From the NCBI RefSeq assembly GCF_029392315.1, contig NZ_CP113939.1, positions 186,001-250,000 on the forward strand: DNA of 64,000 bases, given 5' to 3'. The notes under the pieces were generated by a model. That model saw only the letters and a program-made list of their open reading frames with translations. It had not been told where the DNA came from and did not search any database. Source of the DNA: Bifidobacterium sp. ESL0690 (GTDB taxonomy: Bacteria > Actinomycetota > Actinomycetes > Actinomycetales > Bifidobacteriaceae). Below, one piece after another: positions 6,944 through 15,846 of the stretch. Position 1 is the first letter of the stretch, and each line of letters starts with the position of its first letter. Position numbers and translations under genes: made by a program.

Positions 6944-9490
6944 TTAAATCAGCTTGGTGCGTTCCATTTGGCCGGAGAACCAGGTGTTGAATTTCGAGGG
7001 CTTCGGCATGATGAGACCGATGACGAGCATGACCGCAGCGTAGATGAGGACAATGCCCATCTGAATCCAGAAATCGTTTTGGTAGATGCCGGCGATGGCT
7101 GCGCGGGCGGCCTGGATGGAGTGGGTGGCCGGCAGGAACGGGTTGATGACTTGGACGAATTTCGGCAGTACTTGTAGCGGATAAGTGCCAGAGGATCCGG
7201 AAATCTGCATCACCAGAACGATAACCGTCAGCGCTTTGCCGATGGTGCCGAAGCAGGCCACGAGCGTGTAGATCACGAACGCGTAGACCAAGCCGGAAAC
7301 CCAGCCCGCGAGCATGAACAGCATCGGATGGACGGCGTGGACGCGCAGGAAAAGCAGCGTGCCGGCGCAGGAGAATGTGCTTTGCAGCAGCGAGATGAAG
7401 GCGAAAATGCCGAAACGGCCGAGGAAGAGCTGATAGGGTTTCGGCTCGCTGAAGAGGCGACCTGCGTCGTTGATGGGAACGGATTCATCGTCTGGTGAGG
7501 CGGGGGCTGTCGAAGTCTTGCCTTTAATGCCTTTAGCGCTCGCACTGGTGGTATCGATACGTTGCGTGGCCTCGTTATCGGTATTTATCGGATCGTCGAG
7601 AACCACCGTGTCCGCTTCTCTTAAGCCATCTGTGTTTGCCGTCGAGGCGTGGTCGGGCAAATCGTTATTGCCGGTGGTGGCAAGTGCTGCGGTGTCGGCT
7701 GTACGGTACGGTTCTGTGCCTACGTGATTCATTGAGGCGGTAACAGTACCAGTGAGTTTGCCGTTGCCTGCGAATCTGTTGCTCTTTTGACGGCGACGCT
7801 TGCGTAGCCATCCCCATCCGGATCCAAAATCAGCCTCGCCGAGCTTGCGTCGCGTTTCACGCGAAACGTCGGTTTTGAGGGTCAACGCAATCAGCAGCGA
7901 GCCAACCCAGAGCGGAATGAACGTGTAGAACGGGGTCAGTGACGTGCCGAAATTCTCGACGGGGAAAACAGCGTTACGTTTGAGCGCAACGGGAGCGGCT
8001 AGGGTGGCAGCGAGTTTGTCTGGGTCACCGGAAAGCAGCTTTTTGACCTTGGCCATGTCGCCGCTGTTCAGCGCCTCGGTCAATTGCTGGCTGAAGGTGG
8101 TCAGCTTGCTGCTGGCGTCGGAAAGTGTGGCCGAGGTGTCGCTGAGCGTCGTGCGCGCCTGCTTGAGTTTGTTGTTGACCTGGTTGGCAGTCGCGTTGAG
8201 CGAATTCACGCTATTGTTGAGGTCCGCGGCACCGGAACCGAGAGACCCGGAAACGGACGAAAGCGATGAAGTGATGCTTGCGATCTGCGGTTTCAACGTC
8301 GCCGAAAGATTGGTGCTGAGCCCGTCGATGGCCGTTTTTGATTGATTGGCGAGGCTGACGATTTGCTCGCGTTGCTGTGTAGCGTTGCCGGTTTTCGCAT
8401 CGAGGTCGCTGGCCGAAGTGTTCAAAGCGGTTTGCAACGACTTTTGGCGCGCGATAATGTTGTCGAGAGTGGCAAGCGTGTCGGTTGGGGTTGCCGGCAA
8501 TCCCGCCAACGTGTCCCGGATTTTCTGGTACTGTGCCGCTTGATCGCCGATAAGCCCCTCCTGTTTGCGGATTGTCGCCGAAACGTCGGCGGAGGATTTG
8601 CCGGCGCTGTCAAAGGCGTTGCCGATATCCGTGCCGATGGCCCCGTTGCTGGCAGAGCTGGCGCTTAACGCCTGCGAAAGCGTGGAAGTCGCGGTATTGA
8701 GCGCGCCAGAAACATCCTTGACGCTACCACCGGCTTTGTTAAGCTGTTTGAGCGAGTTGCCGGTATCGTTTGAAGCGTTGTTGAGCAGCGCGGCAGAGCT
8801 GGAAAGCAAGGTTTGGGAGATGTCGATGAGACTTGCGTAGGCTTCAACGTTCGTTGCGGAATCGTTGAGCTGACTGGCCAAATCGTTGATATTGCCATTG
8901 AACGTGGTCAGGCGGCCGCGGGCATCGGAGGAATCGAGCTGCTTGGAAAGGCCGTTCGCCACGCTCAGTGCGGTGCTGGTAATCGTGCGCGCGAACATCT
9001 CGTTGACTTCTTTGGAAATCTGGTCGGCACCCTGCCCGGTGACCTTTGGCGCGACGGCGTTCTTCTTTTCGTTGGTGTAGTACTCAAGCGTGGCGTGCTT
9101 GGCATCGGAGGAGAAGAAGGTCATCATGTTGCGGCTGAAATCCTTGGGAATGATGACTGCCGCATAATAGGTGCCGGATTTGGTGCCCTCGATGGCCTTG
9201 TCTTTGGTGGTGAAGGTCCAGTCGAGCTGGCTATTGGCGCGCAGCTGGCCGATGACCTGGTCGCCGAGCTTCATTTTCACCGGCATGAGGTCGCTGGAGT
9301 AGCCTTCATCGACACTTGCGACGGCGAATTTCAGGTTTTTCGTGTTGCCGAACGGGTCCCAGCTCGCGGTGACGTTGAACCAGGTGAACAGCGCGGGAAT
9401 GATGACCAAGCCCATGAGGATGATGATCGAGATGATATTGCTGGTGATGCGTCGCACGTCGCCGGTGAACAGTTTCCATATCGTTCTCAT
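6944..9490 (-). CDS. YhgE/Pip-family membrane protein
   Basis: An 848-residue protein of the YhgE/Pip family. One N-terminal membrane helix is followed by the conserved WNPFGN-like motif (here WDPFGNT), then about 450 residues of Ser/Thr/Ala-rich coiled-coil-prone extracytoplasmic domain, and an ABC-2-type membrane block at the C-terminus. Between the first two C-terminal helices lies a hydrophilic, Thr/Asp-rich segment of about 130 residues (roughly 570-700) that begins with a basic RKRRRQK patch and should be cytoplasmic. The family includes Lactococcus Pip (phage infection) and mycobacterial MmpL-like accessory proteins; the substrate is unknown. It overlaps the upstream gene by four bases (ATGA), so the two are probably translated together. 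Confidence 0.85.
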   Translation of the reverse strand: MRTIWKLFTGDVRRITSNIISIIILMGLVIIPALFTWFNVTASWDPFGNTKNLKFAVASVDEGYSSDLMPVKMKLGDQVIGQLRANSQLDWTFTTKDKAIEGTKSGTYYAAVIIPKDFSRNMMTFFSSDAKHATLEYYTNEKKNAVAPKVTGQGADQISKEVNEMFARTITSTALSVANGLSKQLDSSDARGRLTTFNGNINDLASQLNDSATNVEAYASLIDISQTLLSSSAALLNNASNDTGNSLKQLNKAGGSVKDVSGALNTATSTLSQALSASSASNGAIGTDIGNAFDSAGKSSADVSATIRKQEGLIGDQAAQYQKIRDTLAGLPATPTDTLATLDNIIARQKSLQTALNTSASDLDAKTGNATQQREQIVSLANQSKTAIDGLSTNLSATLKPQIASITSSLSSVSGSLGSGAADLNNSVNSLNATANQVNNKLKQARTTLSDTSATLSDASSKLTTFSQQLTEALNSGDMAKVKKLLSGDPDKLAATLAAPVALKRNAVFPVENFGTSLTPFYTFIPLWVGSLLIALTLKTDVSRETRRKLGEADFGSGWGWLRKRRRQKSNRFAGNGKLTGTVTASMNHVGTEPYRTADTAALATTGNNDLPDHASTANTDGLREADTVVLDDPINTDNEATQRIDTTSASAKGIKGKTSTAPASPDDESVPINDAGRLFSEPKPYQLFLGRFGIFAFISLLQSTFSCAGTLLFLRVHAVHPMLFMLAGWVSGLVYAFVIYTLVACFGTIGKALTVIVLVMQISGSSGTYPLQVLPKFVQVINPFLPATHSIQAARAAIAGIYQNDFWIQMGIVLIYAAVMLVIGLIMPKPSKFNTWFSGQMERTKLI

Positions 9491-12093
9491 CGCTGGTCGC
9501 CTCCTTCCGCGTTATTTCCAGACAATGGTGTTTTGATTTTTGCTTTCTTGCGTGGCCGCTGACGTTCGTATAGCAGCGTGCGTACGGCATCATCCTCGAG
9601 ATTGCCGAGGCGCACCTGCCGGGCCAGGCTGTCGCGGATCAACTCGACGCCGACCAGGAAAATGATGGTGACAAGGAACCAGATGACCCATGCCGCCAGC
9701 GCGATCACCTTGGTGCCGGTGGTCAGCGAGAACGTGATGGCCATGGCGGCCGGGATGGCGATGCCGAAAGCCAGTGCTCCACGCATGAGCTTCGGGTAAA
9801 GCAAGGCGAACTTTCGCGCGCGTTCCTCAATGCCCGCGCGGTATTCCTCTTTATTCGCGAGCATGCTCAGGGCCTGCGAAATCGGGTATTCGTGGGTCTT
9901 GTGCAACGCAGGTTCACTGGTGATAATGTCGCCGGCCTTGAGCTGGCGGTCGACCAGACGCTGCAGGTTGCCCATATGCGGCTTGACGACCAACCCCAGA
10001 ATGAAGAACAATACCACGAAAATCATCAAGCGGCCCATGTTAGCGAACCAGTCGGCATGGTAGAAGCCCGCGATGGTTTCGCGCAATGCGTTGATCGAGT
10101 AGGTGAACGGGAAGTAAGGGTACATGTCACGGAAGAATTTCGGCATCATTTCGATGGGGTACATGCCTGATGAGCCCGGAATCTGAACGATGACCAAAGC
10201 CACGCACAGCGCCTTGCCGACGTGCAGGAACGAGGCCGAAAGCGCGTAGGTGATGCTGACGTAGACCATTGAGGCGAGCATTGCGGTAATGATGAAAATT
10301 GGCACGTTGTGGCATTGCACGCCGATGATGAGCTCGCCGAGTACGGTGACGACGGCTTGTATCGAGGCGATCAAAGCGAAGAGAATCCAGCGGCCCCAGT
10401 AGCGCTGCCCGGGCGTCGGTTCGTTTTCCAGTCCTTCGTCATCTACTTCCAGCTTCATCAGCACGACCAGCATGAACGCACCGACCCACAGCGTCAGGTT
10501 CGTGAACAGCGGTGCCATGCCGGAACCATACGTGCTCACCGGGTAAACCACTTTCGTGTCGAGAACGGTGGGCGAGAGCATGAAATCGGCGATTTTGGCA
10601 GCGTCGAGCTTGCCGTCGCCGCCCACGGATTTTGCCAAGATGCCTGAGCTGCCGAGCGCCGAAGAGCTGGAAAGCGCAGAAATGTCGGCGGTGAGGGTCG
10701 ACAGGTGGCCTTGCAGATTCGCCAGACCTTTGTCGGTGCCCGCAAGCGCTTTGGCCGCAGCGGCTGAGGCTTGGTCGAGTTGGTTCAGCACGATTGTGGA
10801 TTGAGTAATCAGCGAACCTTGCGAGGCGAGGTTCGCCGACGAAGTGGCGGCGACCGTTGAAAGGCCATTGAGACCGTTGTTGAGCTGCGGTAGGGCCCCT
10901 GTTGTAATGGTTTTTCGCACGTTCGCGGCGTTGCTCAAAGCCGATTGCGTGGAAGTGTTGATGCCGTTGGCTGCGGAAACGGTGCTCGAAACCGTCGAGC
11001 CGAGGTTCTTGCTGGAATTGAGGTCGTTCAGAGCCGTAATGGAATCCCCGAGACGCTGGTTCTGAGCTTTGAGATCCGCGATGGCGCTGGAACTTCCGGG
11101 CACGCCCGCTGCTTCCAATCGGCTGATAAGGCTGCCGGTGTCGGTATTGATTTGTTGGGCCGTGGAAAGTGCCGAGCCTACGTCACCGTTGGCTTTCGTG
11201 AGTCCTGCCGCGATGGAATTGATGGCGATGTTCGATTGCGAACTGGCTTGCGAGAGCAGATTTGAGCTTTGGTCAAGGGTGCCGCCGGAGTTGTTGGTGA
11301 AATCGTTGAGGGTATTTTGCGTGTTCGTAATCGCGGATGAGGCGTCCTTGAGCTGTTTGGAGGTCTGTGCTCCGGCCTTTTGCGTTTTATCCAGCGTGCC
11401 TCGTGCAGCCTTGGTTTTGTCGGGAATGCCGTTGAGGGTCGCCGTCAAATCGCTGATATTGCTGCGGATATCGGCGACGGACTGCTGCGCCTTGTTAAGG
11501 TCGGCGAGGGTGTCGGCCGTCGCGGTGTCGGCTTTGGCGTTGATGTCGGTATCGGTTTTGTTGACAACGCCGGAAACGACCTTGCTTACCGTGGAAACGA
11601 AGGTCTCGTTGACCTGGCTGTCGACCGTTGAGGCGCCGGTGTCGGTGATACGGCTGGCCAGCGCGTTCGCTTTTTCGTTGACGTAATATTCCAGCGTCGG
11701 GCGCGTGCTGTGTCCCTCGATGACCCCGGCCACGCGGTCGCTGAAATTCTTTGGGATAATAATGGCGGCGTAGCTTTCCCCGGATTCCACGCGTTGCATG
11801 GCTTCGTGCTGGTCGGCGAATTTCCAGCCCAACTGGCTGTTGCCCTTGAGCTGGGTCACAATCTGGTCGCCCATGTTCATCTTGCCGATGGGCTTAAAAT
11901 CAGTGCCGCGATCGTTGTTGACCACGATGACTTCGATGCCCTGCGTGTTGCCGTAAGGATTCCAGAAACCTGCGATATTGAACCATGCGTAAAGCGGCGG
12001 AATGAAGACGAGACCGAAGAGGACGACCCACGCCGCCGGTACGCTCAGCAGGCGCACGATATCGCGTCGTACGATGGCCATCACATTGCCCAT
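9487..12093 (-). CDS. YhgE/Pip-family membrane protein
   Basis: An 868-residue paralogue of the following gene, with N-terminal helix then WNPYGNTQG, a long Ser/Ala/Thr/Gln-rich extracytoplasmic region predicted to form coiled coils, and six C-terminal membrane helices. It differs by a C-terminal extension after the membrane block: an extra pair of helices (about 770-820) and a basic tail (RQRPRKKAKIKT). AAGGAG lies just before the ATG. The arrangement of two overlapping YhgE/Pip genes suggests a heteromeric complex, which is an inference from coupling and not seen directly. No regulator of its own is adjacent. Confidence 0.85.
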   Translation of the reverse strand: MGNVMAIVRRDIVRLLSVPAAWVVLFGLVFIPPLYAWFNIAGFWNPYGNTQGIEVIVVNNDRGTDFKPIGKMNMGDQIVTQLKGNSQLGWKFADQHEAMQRVESGESYAAIIIPKNFSDRVAGVIEGHSTRPTLEYYVNEKANALASRITDTGASTVDSQVNETFVSTVSKVVSGVVNKTDTDINAKADTATADTLADLNKAQQSVADIRSNISDLTATLNGIPDKTKAARGTLDKTQKAGAQTSKQLKDASSAITNTQNTLNDFTNNSGGTLDQSSNLLSQASSQSNIAINSIAAGLTKANGDVGSALSTAQQINTDTGSLISRLEAAGVPGSSSAIADLKAQNQRLGDSITALNDLNSSKNLGSTVSSTVSAANGINTSTQSALSNAANVRKTITTGALPQLNNGLNGLSTVAATSSANLASQGSLITQSTIVLNQLDQASAAAAKALAGTDKGLANLQGHLSTLTADISALSSSSALGSSGILAKSVGGDGKLDAAKIADFMLSPTVLDTKVVYPVSTYGSGMAPLFTNLTLWVGAFMLVVLMKLEVDDEGLENEPTPGQRYWGRWILFALIASIQAVVTVLGELIIGVQCHNVPIFIITAMLASMVYVSITYALSASFLHVGKALCVALVIVQIPGSSGMYPIEMMPKFFRDMYPYFPFTYSINALRETIAGFYHADWFANMGRLMIFVVLFFILGLVVKPHMGNLQRLVDRQLKAGDIITSEPALHKTHEYPISQALSMLANKEEYRAGIEERARKFALLYPKLMRGALAFGIAIPAAMAITFSLTTGTKVIALAAWVIWFLVTIIFLVGVELIRDSLARQVRLGNLEDDAVRTLLYERQRPRKKAKIKTPLSGNNAEGGDQR

Positions 12094-12316
12094 GGAGCTC
12101 CTTCAAGTGACTGGATTGTCGGGTGGAATGGAATGGGAACGTCAGACTCGGTATGTCGGCTCCCTGTATGTATTCACTATAATCCCCGATGTATCACCAT
12201 ATTTGAAACCCTAAATCTTCTGTTCAAAGCGAATAAATTTGGTGGTTTCTCGAGACAAAATCATTGCGTGGGAGAGGATTGTTCTGCAGGCGGTGCAGAT
12301 GCTTTTGTAAGGGTAT

Positions 12317-12357
12317 AAAACGGCGGGAATGGAGCTAATGGTCTCTGTTCCCGCCGT
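12317..12357 (-). terminator. Intrinsic terminator of the LRR surface-protein gene
   Basis: ACGGCGGGA (12320-12328) and TCCCGCCGT (12349-12357) form a GC-rich stem. On the minus strand it is followed by a short T-run (12320-12317). It lies 37 bp after the stop of the minus-strand gene. Confidence 0.75.
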
Positions 12358-12393
12358 GTGGTGGATGATTATTCGATTGCGATGACTTTTAAT

Positions 12394-13941
12394 TTATATT
12401 GCTTTGCGGCCAGCTGAGAATCGACGCAGGGTTATGGCCAGAGCGGCGAGTGCCATGGTGATGGCAGCGAGGGTGAGGTTTAGAGCGGATGAGCCGGTGC
12501 GCGCGAGTTCGTCGTACTGTCCGTTTCCGGCTTGCCGCTCTTCGGAAGAGGTATTTTCTGGATTTTGCTTGAAAGCTGCGAGTGATGGAACGTGTTCCGG
12601 CTTGGTCAGGGACGGATAGCCGGGCGTTCCGGGCAACGCCGGTCCGGCGACGATTGGTTCCGTTCCCTCGTCTTCTGGCTCAATTTCGATTTCTTCACCT
12701 TCGCCAGGTTCTATCTCGCCTTCGCCGCCCTCGTCGGGTTCCGTTCCATCTCCGGGATTGCTGCGCTGCCAGATCGCGTGCATCGTGATGTCGTTGTCGG
12801 TGTCGTCGTCATCATCCAAAGTGAGCACGGAACCGGCCTGATAATGGGGTTCTGCAGCGTCATCGGTGTGCGCCCAACCGGCCAACGTATGGTCCTTCTT
12901 AGTCATCTCACCTTGACCGGGCATTTCAAATTCGGCTGGCGCGTTTGGCCAAGCGTCGCGGGTCATCGTTGCCGGGGCCGCGCCTTGCGCCCCGTTGGCG
13001 TTGAAACTTACGGAAATCTCAGACCTCCCGTACCAAGTGGCGCTTGGCGAATCCTGCCCAAAACCAAGCGCCGGGTCGCCTGTCCAATTACCGTCCTGGC
13101 TCTTCCAACTGGTGGACGGCGCGTTGGCAGCGCTTCTGAAGGCCGCGTTCGCGCCGACGTGGACGAAGCGCAGGGCCGTGCACCCTTCAAGCATATTGTC
13201 TATTCTGTCATCGCCGCTGATTTTGCCGGTATCGAAGCTGGAAAGGTCGAGTCGAGTCAGCGAGGAGTCGCCTTGGAACATCGAAGCCATGGTGAACGTG
13301 TTGCCCGTCGAGAACGAAGAGCCAAGGTTGATTGATGTCGCGCTTTTCATCCCTCCGAACATGTGATTCATGTTAGTGACGTTTGAGGTGTCGAATTTAT
13401 CTCCCAAATCGAGACTTTGCAGCGTGGAATTCGAAGCAAACATATAGCTCATATCGGTCACATTGCTGGTGTCGAATTTATCGCCAAAGGTTATGCTGCC
13501 GAGCGACGGGTTCTTATAGAACATCTGTCTCATGCTGGTAGCGTCGCTGGTGTCCAAGCCCGTTAAATCGATGCTGGTCAGATACGGCATGTCATAGAAC
13601 ATCTGGGAGGAGTCGACGTGGGCCTTGAGCGGCGTATCCACCGTCACCGTCTTGATTGAATATCTCACGGAATACCATGGGCGGGTGTTGGGCAAAGTAC
13701 CCATGCGCCCCTCGTATCTGCTGCCAAGATGTAGTTGTGAACAGTCCGAACTCAACTGCCAGTAAGCGTCGGTGCCGAACGAGCGTTTGCTGGCATCGCA
13801 GTAGGCTTGAGCGGTTGGTGTCTGCTCGGTGCTCCCGGATGGCGGCTGATGTTCGTCGGCCATCGCGGTTTGCGGCACTATGGCAAGGGCGAGAGCGGCC
13901 AGGGAAGCGGTCGCAGAGGCTATTACGTTTTGTGTCTTCAT
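12394..13941 (-). CDS. BspA-type leucine-rich-repeat surface protein with LARTG anchor
   Basis: A 515-residue secreted wall protein. It has a signal peptide (about 1-28, ending AMA-DE), then DUF285/BspA-type repeats (about 105-245) with recurring FDTSNVTDMSYMF and FDTSNVTNMNHMF units. An InlB/Listeria-Bacteroides repeat domain follows (about 300-390, ending DITMHAIW), then a Glu/Pro-rich wall-spanning stretch. A sortase motif LARTG lies near 479, followed by a hydrophobic helix and a basic tail. Such proteins mediate adhesion or host contact in other bacteria; the ligand here is unknown. The ATG at 13941 has AGGAAC upstream and is preferred over the TTG three bases earlier. Confidence 0.85.
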   Translation of the reverse strand: MKTQNVIASATASLAALALAIVPQTAMADEHQPPSGSTEQTPTAQAYCDASKRSFGTDAYWQLSSDCSQLHLGSRYEGRMGTLPNTRPWYSVRYSIKTVTVDTPLKAHVDSSQMFYDMPYLTSIDLTGLDTSDATSMRQMFYKNPSLGSITFGDKFDTSNVTDMSYMFASNSTLQSLDLGDKFDTSNVTNMNHMFGGMKSATSINLGSSFSTGNTFTMASMFQGDSSLTRLDLSSFDTGKISGDDRIDNMLEGCTALRFVHVGANAAFRSAANAPSTSWKSQDGNWTGDPALGFGQDSPSATWYGRSEISVSFNANGAQGAAPATMTRDAWPNAPAEFEMPGQGEMTKKDHTLAGWAHTDDAAEPHYQAGSVLTLDDDDDTDNDITMHAIWQRSNPGDGTEPDEGGEGEIEPGEGEEIEIEPEDEGTEPIVAGPALPGTPGYPSLTKPEHVPSLAAFKQNPENTSSEERQAGNGQYDELARTGSSALNLTLAAITMALAALAITLRRFSAGRKAI

Positions 13942-14067
13942 CAATTGTTCCTGATAATTTGCTATTCGGACAGTCGCTTGATCATATGTAGGTGTCTAAT
14001 TTTGTAATTTTGATTTTGTTTATTCGCGTAGTTTGCAAGCCAAATGATCACATGTTTGGTTATGCGC

Positions 14068-14084
14068 GATGACGTCACGTCATC
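14068..14084. promoter_or_regulatory. 17-bp perfect palindrome, candidate operator
   Basis: GATGACGTCACGTCATC is a perfect 8-1-8 palindrome in the 313-bp gap between two divergent genes, 127 bp from the LRR gene start and 171 bp from the membrane-protein start. It has no terminator features. A regulator is not identifiable from the window. Confidence 0.45.
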
Positions 14085-14254
14085 TTCGGTGTGATATATG
14101 AAATATCCTCAATGCCAACGTATCGGTTTTATAAGACAAACGATAATAGATTGATGAATTTCTACAATTTCTTTGACTCCGGATTTGAACGCGGCCATCG
14201 CGCTTGGTACCCTTAAAAAGATTGCTGAAGACGCTGAATGAAGGGGAGTGGGTT

Positions 14255-15619
14255 ATGGAGACTGCTCCTCATGATCTTAATGACGAAAATTCGAGGAAAT
14301 CGCTGGGTGAAAAGCTTGGCAAGGCTTCACTCGGCTCTGCAAAATCGTCGGCGAACGCGCTTGGTAAGGCTGCGAGCTCGGCCGCGGACGCGGTGGCGCA
14401 TTCAGCTGCCCGGGCCGCGCAAGACGTTGGCGACGCTTCCCGTAATCTTGCGAACCACGCCTCTCAGCACCTCACTATTATCGGCCGCATTTATGGCGTT
14501 CTGGTTCTGCTGGTTGGGCTCGTTGGAGTGCCGTATGTCGGTTACGCGATTCTCGACGGCATTCATAATTTTTTGACCGGCAGACTTCGCCCCGATCCTC
14601 TTGACCTGACATTCCTGCTTACTTGCGCGCAGACGGTTGTTTCGTTCGCCAACGCCGCGACGTTGATTGTTTTCGGCGTTACGTTGTTGCGTGACATGCG
14701 CAAGCACGCGGCGCGATGGGCGTATGTGCTGATGGCCGTGACCGTGGCTCAGGGCATGCTTTCACTGGCATTGCAAGGGCTCGGGCTCGGCGTCGGGCTT
14801 TCCTTGATTCAGATCGCGATTCTCGTGGCGCTCGCCATCGCCCTCGACCCGGCGCTGATCGGCGAACGTGCGGTGCAACGCAAGCTCAAGCGGATGGACG
14901 AGCACGACGAATACATCGAAGCCAAAGGCGCGGGGATGCTCGGCCGCGACCCGAGCGGCAAAGGCTACGTCGAGCTCAATGTTTTCAACGTGTTTTGGCT
15001 TTTCGTGGTCGGCTGCGTCGGCGGGCTCATCGTCGAGGAAATCTATCACCTTATATTCTTCAACGAATGGCAGGACCGCGCGGGGCTGATTTGGGGCCCG
15101 TTCTCGCCGATTTACGGCTTCGGCGTCGTGGTGCTGACGATGTGTCTGAACCGGCTTTGGCATGCCAACGCCATCCTGATTTTCTTTGCCAGCGCGATTA
15201 TCGGCGGTTGTTTTGAAGCGTTTGTGGCATGGTTCATGCAAATCGCGTTCGGCATCATCGCATGGAACTATTCGAACGACTGGCTGCCGCTTTTCGGTGG
15301 AAAAACGAGCGGCAAATACATGGTGTTCTGGGGTTTGGCCGGCCTGATTTGGCTGCGCGAGCTGTTGCCGCGTCTGCTGAAATTCATCAATCTCATCCCG
15401 TGGAAGTGGCGTTACGCGCTGACTGCGGTCATGCTGGTCTTCATGCTCGTCGACATTGCAGTCACTCTGATGGCGTTCGATTGCTGGTACGGCCGCATCG
15501 CCGGCTTGCCTCAGACCTCACCGGTCGCCCGTTTCTTCGGCGAGCATTTCAACAACGCCGTGATGCAGCAGCGTTTCCAGACCATGAGCATCAATCCAAA
15601 GTGGTCCGGTCGCGCATGA
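14255..15619 (+). CDS. CmpB-type (putative ABC-transporter type IV) membrane protein
   Basis: A 454-residue protein. The first 70 residues are Ala/Ser/Lys-rich and helical (amphipathic, tail-like). Four membrane helices follow (about 70-205), then a charged linker (KRMDEHDEYIEAKGAGML). The C-terminal domain of about 210 residues resembles the PF06541/CmpB family of small putative ABC permeases (FWLFVVGCVGGLIVEEIYH, then GPFSPIYGFG). The ATG at 14255 is chosen for its AAGGGGAG; a TTG at 14204 lies in the same frame. It has no ATPase neighbour, so a transport role is only nominal. Transcription should run into the 10-bp repeat tract and the hairpin at 15803. Confidence 0.7.
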   Translation: METAPHDLNDENSRKSLGEKLGKASLGSAKSSANALGKAASSAADAVAHSAARAAQDVGDASRNLANHASQHLTIIGRIYGVLVLLVGLVGVPYVGYAILDGIHNFLTGRLRPDPLDLTFLLTCAQTVVSFANAATLIVFGVTLLRDMRKHAARWAYVLMAVTVAQGMLSLALQGLGLGVGLSLIQIAILVALAIALDPALIGERAVQRKLKRMDEHDEYIEAKGAGMLGRDPSGKGYVELNVFNVFWLFVVGCVGGLIVEEIYHLIFFNEWQDRAGLIWGPFSPIYGFGVVVLTMCLNRLWHANAILIFFASAIIGGCFEAFVAWFMQIAFGIIAWNYSNDWLPLFGGKTSGKYMVFWGLAGLIWLRELLPRLLKFINLIPWKWRYALTAVMLVFMLVDIAVTLMAFDCWYGRIAGLPQTSPVARFFGEHFNNAVMQQRFQTMSINPKWSGRA

Positions 15620-15690
15620 TAGCGCTGGGTTTCGTCAAGAGGTGTTTAGCTCGGCAGAATTGTACGAGATAGTACGAGATAATGTAAAAA

Positions 15691-15812
15691 GTGTACGCGA
15701 ATGTACGCGAATGTACGCGAATGTACGCGAATGTACGCGAATGTACGCGAATGTACGCGAATGTACGCGAATGTACGCGAATGTACGCGAATGTACGCGA
15801 ATGTACGCGAAT
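15691..15812. repeat. 10-bp minisatellite, 12 copies of GTACGCGAAT
   Basis: Twelve consecutive identical copies of the decamer GTACGCGAAT run from about 15693. Two diverged copies (GTACGAGAT) precede them at 15662-15680. The period equals about one helical turn. The last copy forms the left arm of the adjoining hairpin, so each copy is also complementary to the right arm of that hairpin. Confidence 0.95.
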
Positions 15813-15846
15813 CCGTCGTAAGGACTGACGGATTCGCGTACGCTTT
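15803..15846 (+). terminator. Hairpin terminator whose left arm is the last minisatellite unit
   Basis: GTACGCGAATCCGTC (15803-15817) and GACGGATTCGCGTAC (15827-15841) pair perfectly over 15 bp, and GCTTTT follows. It would end transcripts from the plus-strand membrane-protein gene. The converging minus-strand gene stops right beside it, so the hairpin may serve both directions. Confidence 0.75.
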
